Origin: Phytoactinopolyspora endophytica
Lineage (GTDB): Bacteria > Actinomycetota > Actinomycetes > Jiangellales > Jiangellaceae
Length of the DNA: 12,266 nt
Assembly: GCF_004138495.1 (NCBI RefSeq)
Contig: NZ_ML142860.1
Location: 59,622-71,887 of the forward strand
Direction: 5' to 3'
Shown here: piece by piece, positions 6,571-12,266 of the stretch
Layout of the letters: every line of letters starts with the position of its first letter
How positions within the stretch are numbered: the stretch's first letter is position 1
The notes under the pieces: model-generated
Told to the model about the DNA's origin: nothing
The model's database searches: none
What the model saw: only the letters and a program-made list of their open reading frames with translations
Translations under genes and position numbers: made by a program

Positions 6571-7506
6571 TCAGCCGGACGCGTCGGGCATGGGGGTGTT
6601 GTCGAGCCCGATGAGCGGCAGCGGGCCGGCGAGCTCGTCGGGCCCGGCAGGGATGTAGGCGAAGTTCTTCGCGCGTGCGCCGCCGTCGACGACGATATCT
6701 GTACCGGTGATGAGCCGCGCGTAGTCGGAGCACAGCCATGAGACGGCATGTCCGATGTCGGTCGGGGTGCCGGTCGTTCCCATCGGCACCATCGGCTGGC
6801 GCTCTCCGGTCCACCGTGCCGGTCGCCGCCAAGGCTCGTCTCCACCCTCGGCGCCGAGGCCTTTCCGGACATGCTGTGGTGGCGCCTGCAGTGCCCCTTT
6901 CGCCCCGGCCGCGAGCAGCTCGGGGTTGTCGGGCGTCGGCGCGGTAGGTGTGAAGCTGTTCACCCGGATTCCATACGGCGCGAGGTCCATCGCGGCGGCG
7001 CGGACGAAGTTGTTCACGCCGCCCTTGTGGAACGCGTACGCGATGACGCCGGCAGAGCCGTTCCATCCGTTCGACGACGACACGCACACGATCGACCCTC
7101 GGATGCCACGTTCGGCCATGGCGCGCCCGGCGTGCTTGGTATTGAGGAAATAGCCGAGTGCCGCGACGCGCACCGCCCGCTCGAAGTCCTCGACGGTCTC
7201 GTCGAGCACGCCCCGGCCCCCGAGGATCGCGGCGTTGTTGACCAGGATGTCGATGCGCCCCCACTGCTCGATCACATTGTCGATGTAGCCCTTCACCTGG
7301 GATTCGTCGGTCACATCGCCCGGCACGGCCAGAGCCTCGCCGCCATTGCGCTCGATGCGCTGCGTGCATGCGTCGATCGCATCCTTCGACACGTCGTTGC
7401 ACGCGACCTTCGCGCCGTAGCGCGACAGGGCGAGCGCGATCCCGCTGCCGATGTTCGGGCCGCACCCCGTGACGAGGGCGACCTTGTCCTCAAGACTGAT
7501 CTCCAC
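6571..7506 (-). CDS. Short-chain dehydrogenase/reductase with extended substrate loop
   Basis: The protein has 311 residues from a GTG start at 7506, supported by GGAGAG about 8 bases upstream and by the upstream gene ending 4 bases before it. The cofactor motif is TGCGPNIGSG (13-22), a variant of TGxxxGxG, and Asp38 at the end of the second strand favours NAD. NNAA is at 90-93, and the predicted catalytic residues are Ser144, Tyr157 and Lys161 (YAFHK). The region after the sixth strand is enlarged: residues 187-240 hold a polar segment rich in Pro, Gly and Arg that probably covers the active site. The tail after the VVDGG motif (272-276) is also longer than usual. It lacks the cofactor-site insertion I associate with mycofactocin-coupled SDRs, so it is treated as a conventional SDR. 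It forms an operon with the small CxxC protein gene. Confidence 0.9.
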   Translation of the reverse strand: MEISLEDKVALVTGCGPNIGSGIALALSRYGAKVACNDVSKDAIDACTQRIERNGGEALAVPGDVTDESQVKGYIDNVIEQWGRIDILVNNAAILGGRGVLDETVEDFERAVRVAALGYFLNTKHAGRAMAERGIRGSIVCVSSSNGWNGSAGVIAYAFHKGGVNNFVRAAAMDLAPYGIRVNSFTPTAPTPDNPELLAAGAKGALQAPPQHVRKGLGAEGGDEPWRRPARWTGERQPMVPMGTTGTPTDIGHAVSWLCSDYARLITGTDIVVDGGARAKNFAYIPAGPDELAGPLPLIGLDNTPMPDASG

Positions 7507-7510
7507 GGGC

Positions 7511-7753
7511 TCACTCTCCGTCGGTGTGGACGTCGACCGGATAGGTCATCTCGATGCGATCGGCGTCCACTCCGAGAATCGGCGCGAGCATGCTCCGCAT
7601 GAGGTCCTTCGGAACGAGGCACTCGGCGCACGCGTCGGGTCCTGCGGTGATGGTCGCGACCGCGGTGTCGTCCGACACCTGAACGTCGAGGTGATAGTCG
7701 TCGGCCTCCAGCGAACTTCGCAGCGCGTGGATCTGGGCCTGGTCGATGCTCAT
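7511..7753 (-). CDS. Small CxxC protein of unknown function
   Basis: The protein has 80 residues from the ATG at 7753, which has AGGAAGG about 8 bases upstream. The frame runs on to 7954, but that part crosses the intergenic region and looks non-coding. The centre carries ITAGPDACAECLVPKDLM, with Cys42 and Cys45 in C-A-E-C. The rest alternates an N-terminal helix, short strands (HLDVQV, TAVATI) and an acidic C-terminus, suggesting a small compact alpha/beta protein. I do not recognise the family. The two cysteines could carry a disulfide, a metal or part of an iron-sulfur site; the shape loosely recalls the NifU C-terminal domain, but the CxxC context differs. It is the first gene of a two-gene unit with the SDR and faces the regulator gene, so it probably serves the same pathway, perhaps as a redox or scaffold partner. 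Confidence 0.8.
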   Translation of the reverse strand: MSIDQAQIHALRSSLEADDYHLDVQVSDDTAVATITAGPDACAECLVPKDLMRSMLAPILGVDADRIEMTYPVDVHTDGE

Positions 7754-7832
7754 ATGGCACGCCTTCCTACGTTGGACTCGGCAACGCTGTGCTGGCGACG
7801 ATAGGCGCGGCTCACGCGCGTGGGGAGGGACG

Positions 7833-7848
7833 TTCCCACGTGGCGGAA
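7833..7848. promoter_or_regulatory. Symmetric element TTCCCACGTGGCGGAA, candidate operator
   Basis: The outer TTCC/GGAA ends enclose the perfect 8-bp palindrome CCACGTGG, although the two symmetries are offset by one base. On the minus strand it begins TTCCGC and ends GAA, as does the 18-bp repeat unit in the 5343-5627 region, so one protein might recognise both. That resemblance is weak evidence. Confidence 0.3.
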
Positions 7849-7892
7849 GGTCCGTAGAAGCAGGCCTTCGACGTCCTTTTGCGGATCCGGAC

Positions 7893-7908
7893 GCAACATA
7901 TATGGTGC
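7893..7908. promoter_or_regulatory. 16-bp near-perfect palindrome GCAACATATATGGTGC, candidate IclR-type operator
   Basis: Seven of eight base pairs are symmetric, with a perfect CATATATG core. The A/T-rich centre stands out from the GC-rich surroundings. It lies 49 bases upstream of the regulator ATG and overlaps a plausible -10 element, the expected place for autorepression. IclR proteins commonly bind palindromes of about this length; direct evidence is lacking. Confidence 0.45.
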
Positions 7909-7929
7909 ACTCACACGCCGGTGGTGTGC

Positions 7930-7939
7930 TGTGATCACA
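7930..7939. promoter_or_regulatory. 10-bp perfect palindrome TGTGATCACA
   Basis: The palindrome lies 17 bases before the regulator ATG, just upstream of the ribosome site, so it would fall in the mRNA leader or near the transcription start. It matches two CRP-type half-sites without the usual 6-base spacer, so a CRP site is not claimed. Confidence 0.25.
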
Positions 7940-7956
7940 TCGGAGGTCAGTCAACG

Positions 7957-8838
7957 ATGACCCTCAGCGAAGTTGTTCCTGCACGTTCTGCCCGCATGAC
8001 GGCCGCGCAGCGCGTTCTTGCGGTCCTCGAGGTGTTCGACCAGGATCACCTCCTGCTCACCCTCAGCGAGATCAGCCGCCGGGCCGGGCTGAGTCTCAGC
8101 ACGGCGCACCGCTTGGTCGGCGAGCTGCGCCAGTGGGGAGCGCTCGAACGCACCGCCGACGGGCGCTACTCGATCGGCATGCGCATCCTTGAGCTGGGCT
8201 CGCTCGAGCCGCAGGGCCTGCACCTGCGAGACGTCGCGCTGCCGTATCTCGGCGACCTGCACGCGGCGACCGGCGCCGACGTGAATCTGTCGGTGCGCGA
8301 CGGCACCGACGTCGTATACGTCGAGTCGCTGCGTGCTCGCAACGGTGCCCCCGTGTTGACGCGCCTCGGCGGGAGGTGGCCCCTGCACGCGACGGGCACC
8401 GGCCAGGTGCTGCTCGCGCACGCGCCGCCCGAGTTCCAGGAGGAGATCCTCGCGGGGCCGCTCAAGCGCTATACGTCCAAGACCGTCACCGACCCCGCAC
8501 AGCTGCGTCGTTCATTGGCGGAGGTGCGCCGTACAGGCTTCGCCGTTCTGGAGGAGTCGATCACGGCCGACGCCGTCGCGATCGCGGCGCCCGTGCGTGG
8601 ACCACGCGACCGGCTCATCGCCGCGCTCGGCGTGACGATCCGCCGCGGCACGGCCGCGCCGCAGTCATTGCTGCCGGCGCTGTCGACGACCGCTCGCGCG
8701 GTCTCGCGTGTACTCGGCGCCCCGCAGCGTGACCCGGCGCCGGGCGGCGACCACAGCTGGCTCACATGGTCGGGGTGGCTTCCGGACGCGCTCCCCGCCA
8801 GGCCTGGCGGAGGAGCCCTTCGACGCCGGAGCTCGTGA
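7957..8838 (+). CDS. IclR-family transcriptional regulator
   Basis: The protein has 293 residues from the ATG at 7957, with CGGAGG about 10 bases upstream. The N-terminal winged helix-turn-helix spans roughly residues 14-75, with recognition helix LSLSTAHRLVGEL and the wing ending ADGRYSIG. The C-terminal effector domain spans about 90-255 and includes the conserved PLHATGTGQVLLA block (142-154). Such proteins bind DNA as dimers or tetramers and respond to small catabolic molecules, acting as repressors or activators of adjacent pathway genes. It is divergent from the CxxC protein and SDR unit and is the only regulator in the window, so it is the prime candidate to control both neighbouring operons. 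The tail beyond about residue 255 is longer than usual, and its last 77 bases overlap the convergent maleylacetate reductase gene. Confidence 0.93.
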   Translation: MTLSEVVPARSARMTAAQRVLAVLEVFDQDHLLLTLSEISRRAGLSLSTAHRLVGELRQWGALERTADGRYSIGMRILELGSLEPQGLHLRDVALPYLGDLHAATGADVNLSVRDGTDVVYVESLRARNGAPVLTRLGGRWPLHATGTGQVLLAHAPPEFQEEILAGPLKRYTSKTVTDPAQLRRSLAEVRRTGFAVLEESITADAVAIAAPVRGPRDRLIAALGVTIRRGTAAPQSLLPALSTTARAVSRVLGAPQRDPAPGGDHSWLTWSGWLPDALPARPGGGALRRRSS

Positions 8839-9886
8839 GAGCCCGAGGATTGGGGTACGCCGTGGCGGTCGCGAGCTGCGCGGCCTTCGGCAGGTCGTCC
8901 TCGGCCATGCCGAGCTCGCGCAGGGATACAGGGCCGCCGGTGGTCGCGATGAGGTCGTACACGAGTGCCGGCACATCTCGGCCCAGGTCCGAGCCGGCGG
9001 AAGACGGCCGGTTCGCGGTGAACCTGCCGCCGTCCTGCAAGGCGCCCGCGATGCGTGCCATGACGTCAGGAACGGCCGGCGCGTTGTACGCCAGGGAGTG
9101 CGGGAGGACGACGGTGTGGGTGTCCGCGTGTGGCAGGTCGAACGAGCCGCCGAGCGTGTGACAGAGCTTGTGATGCAGTCCCATACTCACGGACCCGAGG
9201 CAGGTCCCTGCCATCCAGGCACCCTCGAGCATGTCGGTGCGAGCGTCTCGGTCGGAAGGGTCCGTGCCGACTCGTGGCAGGGCGGAGGCGATCCGGGAAA
9301 TGGCATGCGAAGCCAGCACGTCGGCAACCGGGCTGGCCTCAGCCGAGTAGAGAGCCTCGACCGCGTGTGCCATCGCGTTGAAGCCGCTGGTCACCGAGAT
9401 GTGCACCGGCAGCGTCAGGGTGAGATCGACGTCATAGAGCACAGTCTCTGGCAGAACCGCGGGAGATGACCTGGTCGTCTTCACCCCGTCCGCGGTCTCT
9501 CCGAGCACGGGCGTGACCTCGGAACCCGAGTAGGTCGTCGGAATGATGATCTGATCGACTCCGGTGCGCCATGCGAGCGCCTTGGCCAGCCCGGTGGTCG
9601 ATCCGCCACCGACGGCTACGACACAGTCGGCGGCGCGCTCTCGTAGCAGAACGAGCGCATCATCGGTGACCTCGACCGGTGTGTGCATGGCCGCCCCATC
9701 GAAGCGACCGACGGCGACCGGCCCCAGGAGGTCGACGACCTGCCCGGCGACGGGAGCGGCCGCGTGGCCGGCCAGGAGAAGCGCACGTGAGCGGTCCAGC
9801 CGCTCGACCTCGTCGCGTATCCGCTCGACCGTGCCCGCACCGAACACTGTGCGCGCTGGATGAGCCGTGTGGATCCAGGTCCGCAC
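8762..9886 (-). CDS. Maleylacetate reductase (iron-type alcohol dehydrogenase superfamily)
   Basis: The protein has 374 residues from a GTG start at 9886, with GGGAAGG about 5 bases upstream. The expected reaction is NAD(P)H-dependent reduction of maleylacetate to 3-oxoadipate, the last specific step in breakdown of hydroxyquinol, resorcinol and chloroaromatics. The cofactor motif GGGS is at 93-96. Two blocks set it apart from ordinary iron alcohol dehydrogenases: FNAMAHAVEALY (169-180), with Asn170 where metal-dependent relatives have Asp, and LHHKLCHTLGGSFDLPHADTHT (237-258). Both match the maleylacetate reductase group as I know it, which includes enzymes reported not to need a metal. It lies 34 bases downstream of the hydrolase gene, probably as one operon. 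No ring-cleaving dioxygenase is in the window, so the source of maleylacetate must be encoded elsewhere, or the enzyme acts on an analogue. The 3' end overlaps the regulator gene. Confidence 0.9.
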   Translation of the reverse strand: MRTWIHTAHPARTVFGAGTVERIRDEVERLDRSRALLLAGHAAAPVAGQVVDLLGPVAVGRFDGAAMHTPVEVTDDALVLLRERAADCVVAVGGGSTTGLAKALAWRTGVDQIIIPTTYSGSEVTPVLGETADGVKTTRSSPAVLPETVLYDVDLTLTLPVHISVTSGFNAMAHAVEALYSAEASPVADVLASHAISRIASALPRVGTDPSDRDARTDMLEGAWMAGTCLGSVSMGLHHKLCHTLGGSFDLPHADTHTVVLPHSLAYNAPAVPDVMARIAGALQDGGRFTANRPSSAGSDLGRDVPALVYDLIATTGGPVSLRELGMAEDDLPKAAQLATATAYPNPRALTSSGVEGLLRQAWRGARPEATPTM

Positions 9887-9920
9887 GTGTGCCTTCCCGC
9901 CGTCGATGGTCCGTGTGTCC

Positions 9921-10559
9921 TCAGGCGACCTTGGCGATCAGCTGGCGCGTGGCCGTGATCGCGTCGTCGTTCACGAAGTGCTCGCGGTCGTCGTAGATCC
10001 TCAGGTCGACTTGGGCGTCCATGGCGTGAAGCAGGGTCGCCGTCTCCTCGACGCGGGAGAGAGGCACCCACGCGTCGTGACGGCTGCTCCCCATGAACAC
10101 CGGAGTGCCTGACAGCGACCCCGACGGTTCCCGCGGCGGACCTGGTGGGCCGATGTAACCCCCGGTCAGCAACGCGACGCCGGCGTACGGGCGCGGGTTG
10201 CGGACGATGTACTCCGACAGCAGGCAGGCACCCTGGGAGAATCCGATCAAGACCGTGTGTTCGGGATCGATGCCATGCTCGCCGACGGTCCGCACGGCGG
10301 AGTCACAGGCTTGGAGCGCGCGACCCAGATGGGGCTCGTTGACCTCGAGAGGTTCGATGAACCGTGCCGGATACCAGCTGTGTCCCGCGGCGCGGGGGAG
10401 TACGTAGGCGACCTGTGGCAGGTCGATACGGTCGACTACCGCGGCGACCATGAACTGGGGGTCCTGGCCTCGCCCATGCACGACAACGGCTCCTACGTCC
10501 GCTTCATCGAGGCTGGAGCCGGCATGTATGAACGGCTGGGCGAGATGCTCGTTGGTCAT
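9921..10559 (-). CDS. Alpha/beta hydrolase, phospholipase/carboxylesterase (MhqD/YpfH-like) family
   Basis: The protein has 212 residues from the ATG at 10559, with GGAAAGG about 6 bases upstream. Catalytic residues are visible: nucleophile Ser108 in the elbow GFSQG (106-110), Asp162 in SRHDAWVP, and His194 in REHFVNDD. The oxyanion region reads VVHGRGQD (27-33). The length and HGRG start fit small serine esterases related to bacterial YpfH and Bacillus MhqD, the latter linked to hydroquinone and quinone stress. No signal peptide is seen, so it should be cytoplasmic. It heads a two-gene operon with maleylacetate reductase, suggesting hydrolysis of an ester or lactone that feeds the same aromatic-type pathway; dienelactone-like substrates are possible but not shown. 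It faces the phosphatidyltransferase gene across a 245-base intergenic region. Confidence 0.88.
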   Translation of the reverse strand: MTNEHLAQPFIHAGSSLDEADVGAVVVHGRGQDPQFMVAAVVDRIDLPQVAYVLPRAAGHSWYPARFIEPLEVNEPHLGRALQACDSAVRTVGEHGIDPEHTVLIGFSQGACLLSEYIVRNPRPYAGVALLTGGYIGPPGPPREPSGSLSGTPVFMGSSRHDAWVPLSRVEETATLLHAMDAQVDLRIYDDREHFVNDDAITATRQLIAKVA

Positions 10560-10804
10560 CTAGGGCCTTTCCGGCGGACCGTCGATTAGGATCATCGCGG
10601 TCATCGTAACGAATGGCGTTCAAAAGGTACGGACATCGACGACGTTGTAGCGGGATAGCGTGATTCGTGATGATGTGACTAAGAGGTGTGCGACGTCTAG
10701 AAAAGGGCCGGGCGGCAGGGTTGGCTTTGGAGCCGGCTGGGTCGTATATGGAATGGCGGTGTACCGTCAGTGGTGCGGTTAAGCGCGGTAGGAGGGCGGC
10801 CCGC
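10560..10804. promoter_or_regulatory. Divergent intergenic region between hydrolase operon and phosphatidyltransferase operon
   Basis: These 245 bases must carry both divergent promoters. Visible elements are a TCATCG direct repeat (10592-10597 and 10601-10606), an AACG-N5-CGTT inverted repeat (10608-10620), and three GTGA boxes at 10660, 10667 and 10675. None is strong. No convincing coding sequence is seen; an in-frame ATG at 10688 would add an Arg-rich tail to the next gene and is not preferred. Confidence 0.45.
10721..10750 (+). promoter_or_regulatory. Candidate promoter for the phosphatidyltransferase gene
   Basis: TTGGCT (10721-10726) and TATATG (10745-10750) are separated by 18 bases, and each matches four of six consensus positions. 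Transcription would start near 10757, giving a leader of about 48 bases to the GTG start with its AGGAGGG ribosome site. Judged by eye only. Confidence 0.35.
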
Positions 10805-11401
10805 GTGGAAGTCCAGAACACGGAGGTGCAGACCACCAGGGTCTTCACCATCCCGAACGTGCTCTCATTTCTCCGGCTCCTCGGGGTGCCACTGTTCCTG
10901 TGGCTGATCTTGGTCGAGGAGGCCGACCTGTGGGCGCTGGCTGTGCTCGCCTTCTCGGGCTTCAGCGACTATCTCGACGGTAAGCTCGCGCGCCGCTGGA
11001 ATCAGATCAGCAAGGTCGGGGAGGTGCTGGATCCGCTCGCCGATCGGCTCTACATCTTCAGCACAATAGTGGCGTTCACGATACGAGACATCATCCCGCT
11101 GTGGTTCGCGATCTTGTTGGTGGCACGCGACGTGTTCTTGTTGGCTCTGGTCCCGCTGCTGAGGAAACGCGGGCTGGTGAAGCTTCCGGTACATTTCCTC
11201 GGCAAGGCCGCGACGTTCTGTCTGCTGTACGCTTTCCCACTCTTGCTGTTGGGTATCGGAGACGGTACGCTTGCCATGTTGGCACAAGTGTTCGGATGGG
11301 CGTTCGCCGTGTGGGGCGTCGCGCTGTACTGGTGGGCGGGAATTCTCTATGCCGAACAGGTTCGCCGAGTGCTACGTGACAATCCGGCAGAGTCCGCGTA
11401 G
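10805..11401 (+). CDS. pgsA2: CDP-alcohol phosphatidyltransferase (PgsA2-like; phosphatidylglycerophosphate or cardiolipin synthase)
   Basis: The protein has 198 residues from a GTG at 10805, chosen because AGGAGGG lies 8 bases upstream and VFTIPNVLSFLRLL follows shortly, as in relatives. It is an integral membrane enzyme that transfers a phosphatidyl group from CDP-diacylglycerol to an alcohol. The signature D-x2-D-G-x2-A-R-x8-G-x3-D-x3-D is complete, with Asp55, Asp58, Gly59, Ala62, Arg63, Gly72, Asp76 and Asp80. Hydrophobic segments lie near residues 17-37, 41-54, 83-103, 104-119, 134-151 and 157-182. The acceptor may be glycerol 3-phosphate, giving phosphatidylglycerophosphate, or phosphatidylglycerol, giving cardiolipin; actinobacteria have enzymes of both kinds and sequence alone does not decide. 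The following DUF881 gene matches the M. tuberculosis pgsA2 (Rv1822) neighbourhood. TTG, ATA and CGA codons are commoner here than in the catabolic genes to the left. Confidence 0.9.
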   Translation: MEVQNTEVQTTRVFTIPNVLSFLRLLGVPLFLWLILVEEADLWALAVLAFSGFSDYLDGKLARRWNQISKVGEVLDPLADRLYIFSTIVAFTIRDIIPLWFAILLVARDVFLLALVPLLRKRGLVKLPVHFLGKAATFCLLYAFPLLLLGIGDGTLAMLAQVFGWAFAVWGVALYWWAGILYAEQVRRVLRDNPAESA

Positions 11402-11441
11402 GTACACGGTGTGCTATAGGTCTGGGTAGGCGTGCAACGAT

Positions 11442-12266
11442 ATGACGGTGACGAGCAAGAAGGCAACGGTAACGCGTCCTCGTGACGCGTCGATGTCGCT
11501 GCTCAACAACGTTTTCGCCAATCCGCTCGACCCCGACTACGAGCACGTGGCCGCTAAGCGGGGGGCCGATGGAGAGGCAGGGGCGCAAGCACCGTCGAAG
11601 AAGCCTCGCATGTCGATGGCGCTCATCATGGGCATGCTCGCCCTGGGGTTGCTCATCTCCGTCGCGATATTGCAGAAGGAAGGCAGCGCGGGGGTGGCGT
11701 CAGCGGAACGAGAGGGCCTCGCGGACCGTATCCGCAGTCAGGAAGAGCAGACCGAGCGCCTGCAGGCCACTGTGAACTCTCTGCAGTCGGAGATCGCCGA
11801 GCTCGAGGACGACCAGCTGCAGGACAGTGCGGGCGGCCAGCAGGTGCGCGAGGCGCTCCAGCGGCTGCAGGGCAGTGCGGGGACCGCGGCACTGTCCGGT
11901 CCGGGGATCTCCGTCGAGCTGAACGACGCAGAGCATCCAGATCAGACTGACGACCCTAATTTGGCCGTCGTGCTCGACTTTGATCTTCAACAAGTGGTGA
12001 ACGGACTTTGGTTCGCAGGTGCGGAGGCGATCAGCATCAACGAGCAGCGCATTACGTCGCTGACCCCTATACGGACGGCGAACGACTTGATCAATGTCAA
12101 CGGGGTGCCCTTGAGTCCACCGTATGAGGTGTTGGCGCTCGGTGACTCCCGCACCTTGGCGAGCCGGTTCAGTGAAGGTCCTGGCGGCAGTGTTCTGCGG
12201 GAGGCGGGGAACGACGGGATTCAGTACACCGTGCGCGTAGAGGAATCCCTGGACCTGCCCGCCGCG
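11442..12266 (+). CDS. DUF881-family membrane-anchored protein (partial, C-terminus beyond right edge)
   Basis: The frame is open from the ATG at 11442 to the window end, giving 275 residues with no stop. The ribosome site is weak (GGGTAGG, about 11 bases upstream). A cytoplasmic N-terminus of about 58 residues is followed by one membrane helix (MALIMGMLALGLLISVAIL, about 59-77). A coiled-coil-like stretch rich in Glu and Gln (about 88-145) comes next. The outside domain then has LSGPGISVELND (about 151-162) and VVNGLWFAGAEAISINEQRI (about 181-200), typical of DUF881. The function is unknown. In mycobacteria two such genes flank a small basic membrane protein gene (DUF1290), followed by gcvH and the FHA gene garA, so that order is expected to the right. 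It lies 40 bases after the phosphatidyltransferase gene, probably in one operon, suggesting a cell-envelope role. Confidence 0.92.
   Translation, partial: MTVTSKKATVTRPRDASMSLLNNVFANPLDPDYEHVAAKRGADGEAGAQAPSKKPRMSMALIMGMLALGLLISVAILQKEGSAGVASAEREGLADRIRSQEEQTERLQATVNSLQSEIAELEDDQLQDSAGGQQVREALQRLQGSAGTAALSGPGISVELNDAEHPDQTDDPNLAVVLDFDLQQVVNGLWFAGAEAISINEQRITSLTPIRTANDLINVNGVPLSPPYEVLALGDSRTLASRFSEGPGGSVLREAGNDGIQYTVRVEESLDLPAA

Larger units (their letters stand above)
7754..7956. promoter_or_regulatory. Divergent intergenic control region between CxxC protein gene and IclR regulator
   Basis: These 203 bases hold several palindromes: CACGCGCGTG at 7813-7822, a TTCC/GGAA-ended element at 7833-7848, a near-perfect 16-mer at 7893-7908 and TGTGATCACA at 7930-7939. 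A possible promoter for the regulator is TTGCGG (7879-7884), 16 bases, then TATGGT (7901-7906); its -10 lies inside the 16-mer. The ribosome site CGGAGG (7941-7946) precedes the regulator ATG. No small gene is seen. The layout suits an autoregulated regulator that also controls the opposite operon. Confidence 0.55.

Noticed and set aside
7930..7939. CRP/cAMP receptor site
   Set aside because: The two half-sites are fused without the required 6-base spacer, so only a generic palindrome is reported.
10688..10804. Upstream ATG start for the phosphatidyltransferase
   Set aside because: It would add 39 Arg/Gly-rich residues with no family similarity, while the GTG at 10805 has a strong ribosome site at the right distance.

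Overview
The window is high-GC DNA with mostly G/C third codon positions. Its gene families point to a mycofactocin-using actinobacterium, probably in or near the Mycobacteriales. Two enzymes belong to the zinc-type NDMA-dependent alcohol dehydrogenase family, which is known from genomes that make mycofactocin. The right edge carries a pgsA-type gene followed by a DUF881 gene, an arrangement I recall from Mycobacterium tuberculosis (Rv1822-Rv1823). No gene names the species. I see no tRNA, rRNA, transposase, integrase or CRISPR array.

Layout. (A) Positions 1-5342, minus strand: a tight five-gene operon read right to left. It encodes an NDMA-type alcohol dehydrogenase, an aldehyde dehydrogenase, a second NDMA-type alcohol dehydrogenase, a small UGSC-family protein with Cys replacing selenocysteine, and a larger partner of unknown function that runs off the left edge. 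(B) 5343-5627: a divergent control region with three perfect inverted repeats and a triple 18-bp tandem repeat. (C) 5628-6551, plus strand: a short-chain dehydrogenase (SDR). (D) 6571-7753, minus strand: a two-gene unit with an 80-residue CxxC protein followed by a second SDR. (E) 7754-7956: a divergent control region rich in palindromes. (F) 7957-8838, plus strand: an IclR-family regulator. (G) 8762-10559, minus strand: an alpha/beta hydrolase and a maleylacetate reductase. (H) 10560-10804: intergenic. (I) 10805-12266, plus strand: a CDP-alcohol phosphatidyltransferase and a partial DUF881 membrane protein, which look like core chromosome.

How the genes may work together (inference). Regions A-G look like a catabolic cluster under the IclR regulator. 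It would oxidise an alcohol to an aldehyde and then an acid, using tightly cofactor-bound dehydrogenases that need mycofactocin as electron acceptor. SDRs would act on other hydroxyl or keto groups. A hydrolase and maleylacetate reductase would link to aromatic-type breakdown toward 3-oxoadipate. The least understood parts are the UGSC pair and the CxxC protein. Co-transcription of the UGSC pair with the alcohol and aldehyde dehydrogenases suggests a thiol redox step in the same pathway. The substrate cannot be read from the sequence.
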